Assembly (NCBI GenBank): GCA_900769345.1
Contig: CAAGGJ010000075.1
Coordinates: 1-6,038 of the forward strand
From: Bacteroidales bacterium
Lineage (GTDB): Bacteria; Bacteroidota; Bacteroidia; Bacteroidales; Muribaculaceae
Direction: 5' to 3'
DNA: 6,038 bases
A program made the translations under genes and the position numbers. Positions 1 through 5,977 of the stretch are shown in pieces. The number at the start of each line of letters is the position of its first letter. The first letter of the stretch is position 1. The notes under the pieces were generated by a model, which ran no database searches, was not told the origin of the DNA, and saw nothing but the letters and a program-made list of their open reading frames with translations.

Positions 1-46
1 CCTATTGTCAGATATCTGTGAGAAATCTCCCCATCTCGCAACATAT

Positions 47-108
47 TGTGTAAATCCGTGTGCAAATCACCATTTCCTGTGTAAATCCGTGTTTAAATAA
101 CCACCCGC
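47..108. repeat. 31-bp imperfect tandem repeat (two copies)
   Basis: Two adjacent units of 31 bp (47-77 and 78-108) each begin with the identical 15-mer TGTGTAAATCCGTGT and then share AAAT and ACCA blocks, about 24 of 31 positions in all. A weaker, degenerate relative (TGTGAGAAATCTCC, 17-30) may be a third copy at the left. Short repeats built on AAATCCGTGT occur between genes in many Bacteroidota and other environmental genomes; that family assignment is from memory and is an inference. No reading frame is supported here. Confidence 0.6.
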
Positions 109-112
109 AAAG

Positions 113-158
113 CGTTCTGAAAGAACGAAGGCCCGAGCGGAGCGAGTGGCTCGCAGCC
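113..158. repeat. GC-rich hairpin cluster downstream of fucP
   Basis: Two short perfect stem-loops follow each other. CGTTCT (113-118) pairs with AGAACG (122-127) around a GAA loop. GCGAG (142-146) pairs with CTCGC (150-154) around TGG, with an alternative GGCT/AGCC pairing at 148-151 and 155-158. Neither is followed by a T tract on either strand, so they do not look like classic terminators. They may be REP-like intergenic elements or part of the structured 3' region of the fucose transcript. The function is unknown. Confidence 0.4.
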
Positions 159-170
159 GAGGGTTAAAGC

Positions 171-240
171 AATGGCTGAAAGAACCACTTTGCCGCGGTG
201 GCGCCAATAATAGGCTCCCGGGTGGGTTCATTCAGCCATT
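171..240. repeat. Near-perfect inverted repeat, about 70 bp, downstream of the fucose operon
   Basis: The left arm (171-188) begins AATGGCTGAA, and the right arm (222-240) ends TTCAGCCATT. The arms continue inward as AGAACCAC and GTGGGTTC, giving about 17 paired positions interrupted only by one mismatch and one bulged G. The 33-nt interior is GC-rich and contains the palindromes CCGCGG (193-198) and GGCGCC (200-205); CCCGGG (217-222) straddles its right edge. As RNA this would form one long stem-loop. It lies about 45 nt beyond the fucP stop codon, so it could protect or end the operon transcript, although no T tract follows. It could equally be a miniature repeat element. No target-site duplication is obvious. 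Confidence 0.6.
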
Positions 241-251
241 CTATCAATTAT

Positions 252-270
252 CCGGCTCTAAATGAGGCGG
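252..270 (-). terminator. Weak hairpin 16 nt after the fucP stop codon
   Basis: On the minus strand, CCG-C-CTC pairs with GAG-C-CGG around an ATTTA loop, with one C-C mismatch in the stem. An AT-rich but not T-only stretch follows (ATAATTGATAG). It sits in the right place to help end fucose operon transcription but is a poor intrinsic terminator. The larger inverted repeat just beyond it is an alternative. Confidence 0.2.
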
Positions 271-285
271 AAGTTTAATCTTGCT

Positions 286-1596
286 TTATGCTCTATTCTT
301 TATTATTATTCGTTCGGTGACGTAGCCGTATGTAGCCACTACACAGAAGCAAATAAACGGAAGAATAAACGATGCATTAACCGATGGCAAGAAGTCGAAA
401 CTCCAGTTGTCGATAATCATTCCTTGCAACGGTGGCATCAAAGCGCCGCCCACGATTGCCATTACCAAGAATGCCGCGCCAAGGGTTGAATCCTTGCCAA
501 CGCCTTCAAGTGCCACACCATAGATGGTTGGGAACATCAAGCTCATAAATAGCGATGTAGCCACAAGGCAATACAGACCCGGTGTGCCCACTATCAAGAT
601 GGCTCCGGCAGTGGTGCACATTGCGCAGATGGCAAACACCATAAGCAGCATGCGTCCGTTCACATATTTCATAAGCATGGTGCTCACAAATCGACCGCTT
701 AGGAACAAGCCCATGGCGAGGATATTGTACCACTGCGCTGTAGATTTATTGATGCCCAAATTGTCGGCATACTGTATGATAAATGTCCAGCACATTATCT
801 GTGTAGCCACATAGAACACTTGTGTGAGCACACCGTAGCGGTAGCACTTATTGTGCCACAAGCGCGAAAGCGAATCCTTTATCTTGGGTTCTTCGGCCTT
901 ATCTACCTTGGCGTCGTTGCCACTCTTTACAAACAAGGCTATCACCACAAACATAAACAATACCACACAACCCAATATCACATAAGGATTGCGTATCACA
1001 CCCAGGTCGTGTAGTCGTATCGATGCTTTGGTGGCCTCATCGAGCATCGAAAATCCCACTTCTCGCACTTCGGCGCTATCGCTCTGGAGCGACGAAAGCA
1101 CCACATTGCTTGCCACAAACATACCGCAAAGCGAACCAATCGGATTGAACGATTGTGCGAGGTTCAAGCGTCGAGTAGCAGTTTCGGGTGTGCCGAGCGA
1201 GAGAATATAGGGATTAGATGTGGTCTCGAGGAATGCAAGTCCGAAAGTCAACACATACAGAGAGATGCAGAAGAAGCTAAATTCCTGATACTCAGCTGCG
1301 GGGATAAACATGAATGCACCTATGGCATAGAGCGCCAAGCCGAGCAATATACCCTTCTTGTAGCTGTATTTACGCACAAAAAGTGCTGCCGGCAACGCCA
1401 TCGTAGCATAGCCGCCGTAGAATGCAAACTGCACGAGCGATGCTTTGGTTGCCGATAGCTCCATCACTGTTTGAAACGCTGCCACCATGGGGTTGGTGAT
1501 GTCGTTTGCAAATCCCCAAAGCGCAAATAGCGAGGTTATTAATATAAATGTCAGTAGATATTTCTTTTCTACAAGTATTTGTTTTGCCTTTTCCAT
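286..1596 (-). CDS. fucP: L-fucose:H+ symporter, MFS permease FucP
   Basis: This 436-residue membrane protein imports L-fucose with protons across the inner membrane. It matches E. coli FucP (438 residues) along its whole length as I recall it: W27..AN near the start of helix 1, FAFYGGY (57-63), the GLAFLETTSNPY block (119-130) with E124 matching the essential E135, and RLNLAQSFNPIG (143-154) with Q148 and N151 matching Q159 and N162. About 12 hydrophobic segments are visible. A hydrophilic loop at 224-250 separates the two six-helix halves. The register is constant (offset 11), so E. coli D46 falls on N35 while E. coli N43 falls on D32; this is an odd exchange. ATG at 1596 gives the expected N-terminus and lies 2 nt after the kinase stop codon, which suggests translational coupling. 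It is the last gene of the operon. Fucose is the likely substrate because of its neighbours; another deoxysugar is less likely. Confidence 0.93.
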   Translation of the reverse strand: MEKAKQILVEKKYLLTFILITSLFALWGFANDITNPMVAAFQTVMELSATKASLVQFAFYGGYATMALPAALFVRKYSYKKGILLGLALYAIGAFMFIPAAEYQEFSFFCISLYVLTFGLAFLETTSNPYILSLGTPETATRRLNLAQSFNPIGSLCGMFVASNVVLSSLQSDSAEVREVGFSMLDEATKASIRLHDLGVIRNPYVILGCVVLFMFVVIALFVKSGNDAKVDKAEEPKIKDSLSRLWHNKCYRYGVLTQVFYVATQIMCWTFIIQYADNLGINKSTAQWYNILAMGLFLSGRFVSTMLMKYVNGRMLLMVFAICAMCTTAGAILIVGTPGLYCLVATSLFMSLMFPTIYGVALEGVGKDSTLGAAFLVMAIVGGALMPPLQGMIIDNWSFDFLPSVNASFILPFICFCVVATYGYVTERIIIKNRA

Positions 1597-1598
1597 GT

Positions 1599-2969
1599 TT
1601 AGTATTTAACGTCTTCTTTTCTATTAATCTCTCCCAAGGCTATGGCTTGCACCAATATGTTGCCTATGCCCGTAGCTTCTACCGGCCCTGCTATCACGGG
1701 CAGTCCCGTAGCCTCCGAGGTGAGTCGGTTGAGCAACTTATTTTGGCTTCCACCACCTATAATGTTGATTTTTTTTATCGGCTCGGGCAACAATGCATCG
1801 AAGTGCTTGATGCCCTTTGCATAGCGTGCTGCAAGGCTCTGAAGCACCACGCGCACCGTTTCGCCTATGTTCTGTGGCTCGCGCATGCCTTTTTCCTTGC
1901 AATATTGCACTATAGCCTGCTCCATGTCGCGCGGATTGGCAAACACTTGGTCGTCAACATCGATTATACTATCGATTTCGGCGCTCTCGGCTGCCGGCAA
2001 TATCACATCGTATGCCACAGTTTCGCCTCTTTCCTTCCATTGTGCCATCAGACGCTGCAAAATCCACAATCCGGTGATATTTTGCAGAAAATTGATCTTG
2101 CCACCCACGCCGCCTTCGTTGGAGCAGCCGCTCAAGCGGGCTTCTTCGCTCAATATGGGCTCATCGAGGGTCACTCCGAGTAGCGACCATGTGCCGCTGC
2201 TAAGGAATGCACATCCGTCGGGTGTTACAAACGAGGCACTCTGGGTGTCGTGACTCCCCACTGCCACCACTTTCACATCGGTGCTCAGCCCCAAGTCGGC
2301 AGCCACCTCGGCCGTGAGGGTGCCACGCACGGTGCCCGGCATCACTATAGGTGGGAACATGTCGCGTCGTAGCCCGAGGCTTTCTATCAATTCATAATTC
2401 CAATCTCTTCTCTTGGCATCGAGCAATTCTGAAGTCGATGCTATGCTATACTCGCAGTTGGCGTTGCCTGTAAGGTAAAAGCTGAACAGGTCGGGCATAA
2501 ACAACAAGTGTTTTGCCACATCGAGTATCGGCGAAACTTCGCGCTTCATGGCTATGAGCTGATAGATAGAGTTGATGTCCATCATCTGCACGCCTGCCTT
2601 GGCGTAATGTGCCTCAACGTCGCCGTTGGCTATGTATTCGGCACACAATCCGGCTGTGCGCTCATCGCGATAGCACACGGGAAGCCCGAGCAGACTGCCC
2701 GATGCATCCACAAACCCGAAGTCCACACCCCACGTATCTATTCCCACACTGAGCACATTCAAGTCGGGGCGCTGCGCTGCTTTGCGTATGCCCGCTTTCA
2801 TGTCTTCAAAGAGTGCCGGAAAGTCCCAATAGAGGTGCTTACCGATGCGTATCTGCCGGTTACCGAAGCGATGTATCTCTTCCAGTCGGAGAGCACCATC
2901 TTCGATATAACCGGCTAATACGCGACCCGATCCTCCACCAAAATCTGCTGCAAGAAAGGTATTTTTCAT
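1599..2969 (-). CDS. fucK: L-fuculokinase of the rhamnulokinase (RhaB) type, FGGY family
   Basis: This cytoplasmic carbohydrate kinase of 456 residues should phosphorylate L-fuculose at O1 using ATP. The FGGY/actin-like fold shows as AADFGGGSGRV (7-17) near the N-terminus, IDTWGVDF (77-84), LPVCYRDERT (96-105), SHDT (239-242) with D241 as the likely catalytic base (E. coli RhaB D237), LSSGTWSL (256-263) and the ATP-site IIGGGSQN (403-410) with AGPVEATGIGN (427-437). The text follows E. coli rhamnulokinase (IHRF, IDTWGVDF, SNEGG, GLWILQR, GPVEA) far more than E. coli FucK, and stops about 20-30 residues short of the RhaB tail. Its place between fucA and fucP makes L-fuculose the natural substrate; activity on L-rhamnulose is possible. 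The start is 21 nt after the fucA stop codon, with no Shine-Dalgarno motif. Confidence 0.9.
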   Translation of the reverse strand: MKNTFLAADFGGGSGRVLAGYIEDGALRLEEIHRFGNRQIRIGKHLYWDFPALFEDMKAGIRKAAQRPDLNVLSVGIDTWGVDFGFVDASGSLLGLPVCYRDERTAGLCAEYIANGDVEAHYAKAGVQMMDINSIYQLIAMKREVSPILDVAKHLLFMPDLFSFYLTGNANCEYSIASTSELLDAKRRDWNYELIESLGLRRDMFPPIVMPGTVRGTLTAEVAADLGLSTDVKVVAVGSHDTQSASFVTPDGCAFLSSGTWSLLGVTLDEPILSEEARLSGCSNEGGVGGKINFLQNITGLWILQRLMAQWKERGETVAYDVILPAAESAEIDSIIDVDDQVFANPRDMEQAIVQYCKEKGMREPQNIGETVRVVLQSLAARYAKGIKHFDALLPEPIKKINIIGGGSQNKLLNRLTSEATGLPVIAGPVEATGIGNILVQAIALGEINRKEDVKY

Positions 2970-2990
2970 GCTATGGAGTTTGGGTGTATG

Positions 2991-3650
2991 TTAGAACAAA
3001 CCATCTTTTGTAGTGTGTCCCACGAAATACATTTCGAGAGCATCGATTTCTTCTTCAGTGAGCACATCTGGTTCCTTGCCTGCCTGAAGTGCCTGGTAGG
3101 TCAAGCGGCATGCCATCTCGAAGAACATTGCTCTCTGGAAGGCATCGTTGAAGTCCTTACCCACTACCACTTGTCCGTGCTTGAGGAGTTGGATGGTGTT
3201 GCGTGTCTTCATTGCCTCTACCACGGCTTCTGCCAATTCGGGGCTGCCTGGACGCAAGAATGGGATTTGTGGAATCACGCGACCCACATATAGCGGAACT
3301 TCGGCAGTTACGTTGATGCTTTCAGGACGGTCCTTCGAGCATGCCAACAGTGTAGCGTATGGGCTCTGGAAGTGAAGCACTACGTTCACGTCAGGACGGT
3401 TGCGCATGATGCCGAGGTGGAACACGCTTTCCATCGATGGCTTGATGCCGTTCTGCACTTCGCCTGTTTCCACCTTGCAGATGCTCACCTTCTCTTCCAC
3501 GAGTTCGGGAAGCCAACTGCCAGTGCCGCTCACCAGGGCTTCATCGCCCACGCGCCACGACAAATTACCGCTCGAGCATGTAGTCAATCCTGCTGCTCCC
3601 ACTCTGCGTGCTTGGCGCACAAATTCTTCGATTTGCGATTTTTCTATCAT
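2991..3650 (-). CDS. fucA: L-fuculose-1-phosphate aldolase, class II aldolase/adducin family
   Basis: This cytoplasmic aldolase of 219 residues (E. coli FucA 215) cleaves L-fuculose-1-phosphate to dihydroxyacetone phosphate and L-lactaldehyde. Visible family features are the phosphate-binding SSGNLS (26-31) and SGTGSW (41-46), the catalytic acid E74 in PSMESVFH (E. coli E73), H93 (H92) and H158 in LLKHG (H155). Two key positions differ from my recollection of the E. coli enzyme. The second zinc ligand H94 is Q95 (HFQ in place of HNH, codon CAG), and the catalytic Tyr113 aligns with F131 in IPFLRPG. Either this is a divergent subfamily with a different metal shell, or its chemistry differs. 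It starts 40 nt after the fucI stop codon, with an A-rich leader and no Shine-Dalgarno motif. The operon context makes the fucose pathway role very likely. Confidence 0.9.
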   Translation of the reverse strand: MIEKSQIEEFVRQARRVGAAGLTTCSSGNLSWRVGDEALVSGTGSWLPELVEEKVSICKVETGEVQNGIKPSMESVFHLGIMRNRPDVNVVLHFQSPYATLLACSKDRPESINVTAEVPLYVGRVIPQIPFLRPGSPELAEAVVEAMKTRNTIQLLKHGQVVVGKDFNDAFQRAMFFEMACRLTYQALQAGKEPDVLTEEEIDALEMYFVGHTTKDGLF

Positions 3651-3690
3651 TGTAGCTTATTGTATTTTTTTCGTTTGTTGTGACTTTCTA

Positions 3691-5487
3691 TTACTTATAC
3701 ATAGGACCATAGGCTGCGCATGCGCGATAGTCGGCACCTTCCTTGTCCATGCCGAATGCATTCCATGCCGATGGGCGGAAGATATCTTCTTCAGGCACAT
3801 TGTGCATCGATACCGGTATTCTCAAGATTGAGCAAAGGGTGATAAGGTCGGCTCCGATGTGACCATAGCTGATAGCACCGTGGTTTGCGCCCCAATTGTT
3901 CATCACATCGTAAGCGGTCTTAAATGCGCCCTTGCCTGTTACGCGTGGTGCAAACCATGTGCATGGCCATGTGTAGTCGGTGCGCTTCCACAACTTATCC
4001 GACACTTCGTCTGGCAAGTTCACTGTCCATCCTTCTGCAATCTGAAGAGCCGGGCCAAGGCCTTTTATCAGGTTCAAACGAATCATGGTAACTGGCATTT
4101 CGGCACGGGTCAAGTAGCGAGATGAGTAACCTCCGCCACGGAAGTAACCATAGTCGGCTGAGCACCATACGGTAGCGTCGAGCATCTTCTTTTGGTCTTC
4201 TTCAGTTACGTCGTACCATTCGCGCATGATGCCGTTGCCGTTGGCGTCCTTACATTCGCCGCAAGCGTCGAGACAAGCTGCGCCCGAGTTGATGAGGTGC
4301 AAGAAACCTTGTGCTTCCTTAGCCACGCCTTCGAGTTCGTAGCCAGTAGTGCGCTTCACTGCCTCTGGGCTCCAATATGTGCGAACATCAGCAAAGATTT
4401 GAGCGCGGTTGGTCAAAAGCTTCATGAATAGCATACCCAAACCGTTGAGCACATCGTTTTCGGTAGCCAAGATGTATGGTTCGCGAGCGCCGTTCCAGTC
4501 GAACGAACTGTTGAGGAGTGCTTCAGCAAAGTCACCATTTGGATAGAAGTCGGTCCATTGACGTTGACCTTGGAAACCTGCTGCGATGGCGTTGTGACCC
4601 ACCATTTCTTCTTCGCAACCTGCTGGCAAGTTCTTGTTGCCGCTCATAAGGTCCTTAATAATTACCATCATCTTAACCACAAATTCCCAATCTTTGTCCT
4701 TTTCTTCACGGCTCTTTTGCAAGTTTTCTGGGTTCTTGTCCCAACCTTCCTTGCAGTTCTTCTTGGTCCATGCAAGTGCCTTTTCAAATTCAGCCTTGTC
4801 GTAGATTTCTTCGGTCATTCGGCGGATGATTTCCACTTCGTCAACCGATTCTACACGCATTCCCAAGTATTCTTCGATAAATGCAGGGTCGATAATCGAA
4901 CCACCGATACCCATACAGATAGAACCAATCTGCAACCAGCTCTTGCCACGCATTGTGGCTGCTGCCACTGCAGCACGACCGAAGCGAAGCAATTTTTCCT
5001 TTACGTCTTCTGGAATCTCTTTCTGGTCAGCTTCCTGAACGTCGCGGCCATATATGCCGAATGCCGGACGGCCCTTCTGTGCGTGTGTTGCAAGCACCGA
5101 TGCCAAATATACTGCACCTGGACGCTCTGTTCCATTAAAGCCCCATACGCCCTTTATAGTCATCGGGTCGAGGTCCATTGTTTCCGAACCATAGCACCAG
5201 CATGGTGTAACTGTCAAAGTGATGTCTACGCCCTCTCTCTTAAACTTCTCGGCGCATGCTGCACTCTCCCCTACACGACCAATTGTGGTGTCGGCTATTA
5301 CCACTTTCACCGGTTCGCCGTTAGAATAGCGCAAATTCTCCTCAAAGAGCTGCTTAGCGGCTTGCGCCATACCCATAGTTTGGTCTTCCAACGATTCTCT
5401 TACTTTCAAGGCCCCACGTCGGCCATCAATAGTAGGACGGATACCTATTACAGGATACGATCCCACCAATCTGTTTTCACTTTTCAT
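3691..5487 (-). CDS. fucI: L-fucose isomerase
   Basis: This 598-residue cytoplasmic enzyme (E. coli FucI 591) converts L-fucose to L-fuculose and typically also D-arabinose to D-ribulose. It is a hexameric, Mn-dependent ketol isomerase in known relatives. The N-terminus has the family text VIGIRPTIDGRRG (13-25), then TPCWCYGSETMD (94-105) and WGFNGTERPGAVYLA (115-129). The metal and catalytic residues are E343 in ATEND, D367 in FADVRTYW and most likely H536 in NWGANHG, matching E. coli E337, D361 and H528. No break or truncation is seen. It is the first gene of the operon. ATG at 5487 gives the expected N-terminus, and its leader is AT-rich without a Shine-Dalgarno motif, as usual in Bacteroidota. 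Confidence 0.97.
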   Translation of the reverse strand: MKSENRLVGSYPVIGIRPTIDGRRGALKVRESLEDQTMGMAQAAKQLFEENLRYSNGEPVKVVIADTTIGRVGESAACAEKFKREGVDITLTVTPCWCYGSETMDLDPMTIKGVWGFNGTERPGAVYLASVLATHAQKGRPAFGIYGRDVQEADQKEIPEDVKEKLLRFGRAAVAAATMRGKSWLQIGSICMGIGGSIIDPAFIEEYLGMRVESVDEVEIIRRMTEEIYDKAEFEKALAWTKKNCKEGWDKNPENLQKSREEKDKDWEFVVKMMVIIKDLMSGNKNLPAGCEEEMVGHNAIAAGFQGQRQWTDFYPNGDFAEALLNSSFDWNGAREPYILATENDVLNGLGMLFMKLLTNRAQIFADVRTYWSPEAVKRTTGYELEGVAKEAQGFLHLINSGAACLDACGECKDANGNGIMREWYDVTEEDQKKMLDATVWCSADYGYFRGGGYSSRYLTRAEMPVTMIRLNLIKGLGPALQIAEGWTVNLPDEVSDKLWKRTDYTWPCTWFAPRVTGKGAFKTAYDVMNNWGANHGAISYGHIGADLITLCSILRIPVSMHNVPEEDIFRPSAWNAFGMDKEGADYRACAAYGPMYK

Positions 5488-5539
5488 TTTGATTAATATT
5501 GGTTAGTTTTTTAGTTTAGTTTTTATTCTGATTTATCTA

Positions 5540-5570
5540 CAAATATAATCATTAATTTTCGGTTTGCAAT
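5540..5570 (-). promoter_or_regulatory. Probable fucose operon promoter (Bacteroidota type)
   Basis: Read on the minus strand, ATTG (5570-5567) is followed after a 19-nt spacer by TATATTTG (5547-5540), a perfect match to the Bacteroidota -7 consensus TAnnTTTG with near-consensus spacing. Transcription would start near 5533 and leave a leader of about 45 nt that is almost pure A/T. The leader contains three copies of TTAGTTT on the plus strand (5503-5509, 5511-5517, 5516-5522). The match and position upstream of fucI are seen directly; activity is inferred. Confidence 0.6.
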
Positions 5571-5602
5571 CATTTTGAACGCATTTTATATTTTTTGCAA
5601 AC
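5562..5602. promoter_or_regulatory. Paired TTGCAA sites, candidate operator
   Basis: GTTTGCAA (5562-5569) and TTGCAAAC (5595-5602) are inverted 8-mers whose centres are 31 bp apart, close to three helical turns, so both would face the same side of the DNA. The first overlaps the -33 element of the likely fucI promoter. In Bacteroides thetaiotaomicron the fucose operon is controlled by a repressor, FucR, encoded in the same locus. No regulator gene is present here, and the link of these sites to such a protein is my inference. Confidence 0.3.
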
Positions 5603-5604
5603 AA

Positions 5605-5638
5605 CAAAAGTAATTTTGACAACTCAGCACCACACAAT
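5605..5638 (-). promoter_or_regulatory. Second, weaker candidate promoter for the fucose operon
   Basis: On the minus strand TACTTTTG (5612-5605) also fits TAnnTTTG, with ATTG (5638-5635) upstream after a 22-nt spacer. It would give a leader of about 110 nt that runs through both TTGCAA sites. The spacing is less usual than in the nearer candidate, so it may be chance in AT-rich DNA. Confidence 0.25.
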
Positions 5639-5713
5639 GCGCTCGTCATACAGCAACAGCCACCCTTTTCCTCATTCAAAAAAATAAAAAAACACACTAT
5701 TTTACCAAAAGCA

Positions 5714-5745
5714 CTTGTATATTCACAAAATAATCGTTAACTTTG
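5714..5745 (+). promoter_or_regulatory. Probable tRNA-Pro promoter
   Basis: CTTG (5714-5717), a 20-nt spacer and TAACTTTG (5738-5745, a perfect TAnnTTTG) fit the Bacteroidota housekeeping promoter. The start would be near 5751, about 22 nt before the mature tRNA end. An A-rich tract lies upstream (about 5677-5692) and could act like an UP element; that last point is speculative. Confidence 0.6.
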
Positions 5746-5773
5746 CACTCGCAAATCCGAAAGGAACAACCCT

Positions 5774-5848
5774 CGGGGTGTAGCACAGCCCGGTTAGTGC
5801 GCCTGCTTTGGGAGCAGGAGGTCCCAAGTTCGAATCTTGGTACCCCGA
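5774..5848 (+). tRNA. tRNA-Pro, anticodon UGG
   Basis: The full cloverleaf can be drawn. The acceptor stem CGGGGTG (5774-5780) pairs with TACCCCG (5841-5847), with a G-U at the seventh pair, and A5848 is the discriminator. The D stem is GCAC/GTGC. The anticodon stem CCTGC/GCAGG (5802-5806, 5814-5818) carries loop TTTGGGA with anticodon TGG at 5809-5811. The T arm is CCAAG-TTCGAAT-CTTGG (5824-5840). The 3' CCA is not encoded and would be added afterwards. UGG can read all four proline codons by wobble. It stands alone, divergent from the fucose operon. Confidence 0.97.
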
Positions 5849-5873
5849 CGAAATAGAAGAATGTGGATTTCAT

Positions 5874-5904
5874 TAAGACCGAATTTATTCGGTCTTATTT
5901 TTTT
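5874..5904 (+). terminator. Intrinsic terminator after tRNA-Pro
   Basis: A perfect 10-bp stem, TAAGACCGAA (5874-5883) with TTCGGTCTTA (5888-5897), closes a TTTA loop and is followed at once by seven T residues. It lies 25 nt past the tRNA and is a textbook intrinsic terminator on the plus strand. Confidence 0.9.
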
Positions 5905-5907
5905 GCA

Positions 5908-5947
5908 TATAGGCGACATCGAGCTTGCTCGAAGGGCGACTATAGGC
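5908..5947. repeat. Small symmetric repeat between two terminators
   Basis: A perfect hairpin, TCGAGC-TT-GCTCGA (5919-5932), is flanked by direct copies of GGCGAC (5912-5917, 5935-5940), which lie inside direct copies of TATAGGC (5908-5914, 5941-5947). No T tract follows the hairpin on either strand. This looks like a short intergenic palindromic element; its role is unknown. Confidence 0.35.
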
Positions 5948-5977
5948 AGAAAAATAAATCAGACAGCATTGCTGTCT
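5948..5977 (-). terminator. Probable minus-strand terminator facing the tRNA
   Basis: Read on the minus strand, AGACAGC (5977-5971) pairs perfectly with GCTGTCT (5967-5961) around an AAT loop and is followed by the T-rich GATTTATTTTTC (5960-5949). It would end transcription that enters from a gene beyond the right edge. The tail is interrupted by A residues, so it is weaker than the tRNA terminator. Confidence 0.5.

Noticed and set aside
1..44. Minus-strand ATG at 44-42 with a frame open to the left edge
   Set aside because: Only 14 codons are visible, the frame starts inside repeat DNA and the peptide has no recognisable motif. It may be a gene start but cannot be supported.
47..108. Tandem repeat considered as a CRISPR array
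   Set aside because: The copies are directly adjacent, with no unique spacers between conserved repeats, and no cas genes are present.
262..489. Plus-strand frame of 75 codons at the fucP 3' end
   Set aside because: It mostly overlaps fucP in antisense and its peptide has no family resemblance.
1548..2183. Plus-strand frame of 211 codons opposite the kinase and the fucP start
   Set aside because: It is antisense to conserved kinase motifs, has His/Cys-rich low-plausibility text and has no promoter-like sequence that I can support.
4558..5496. Long plus-strand frame of 312 codons opposite fucI
   Set aside because: It lies wholly antisense to a well-supported isomerase. Its Cys/His/Phe-rich text is typical of a reverse-complement shadow of a codon-biased gene, and it shows no recognisable domain.
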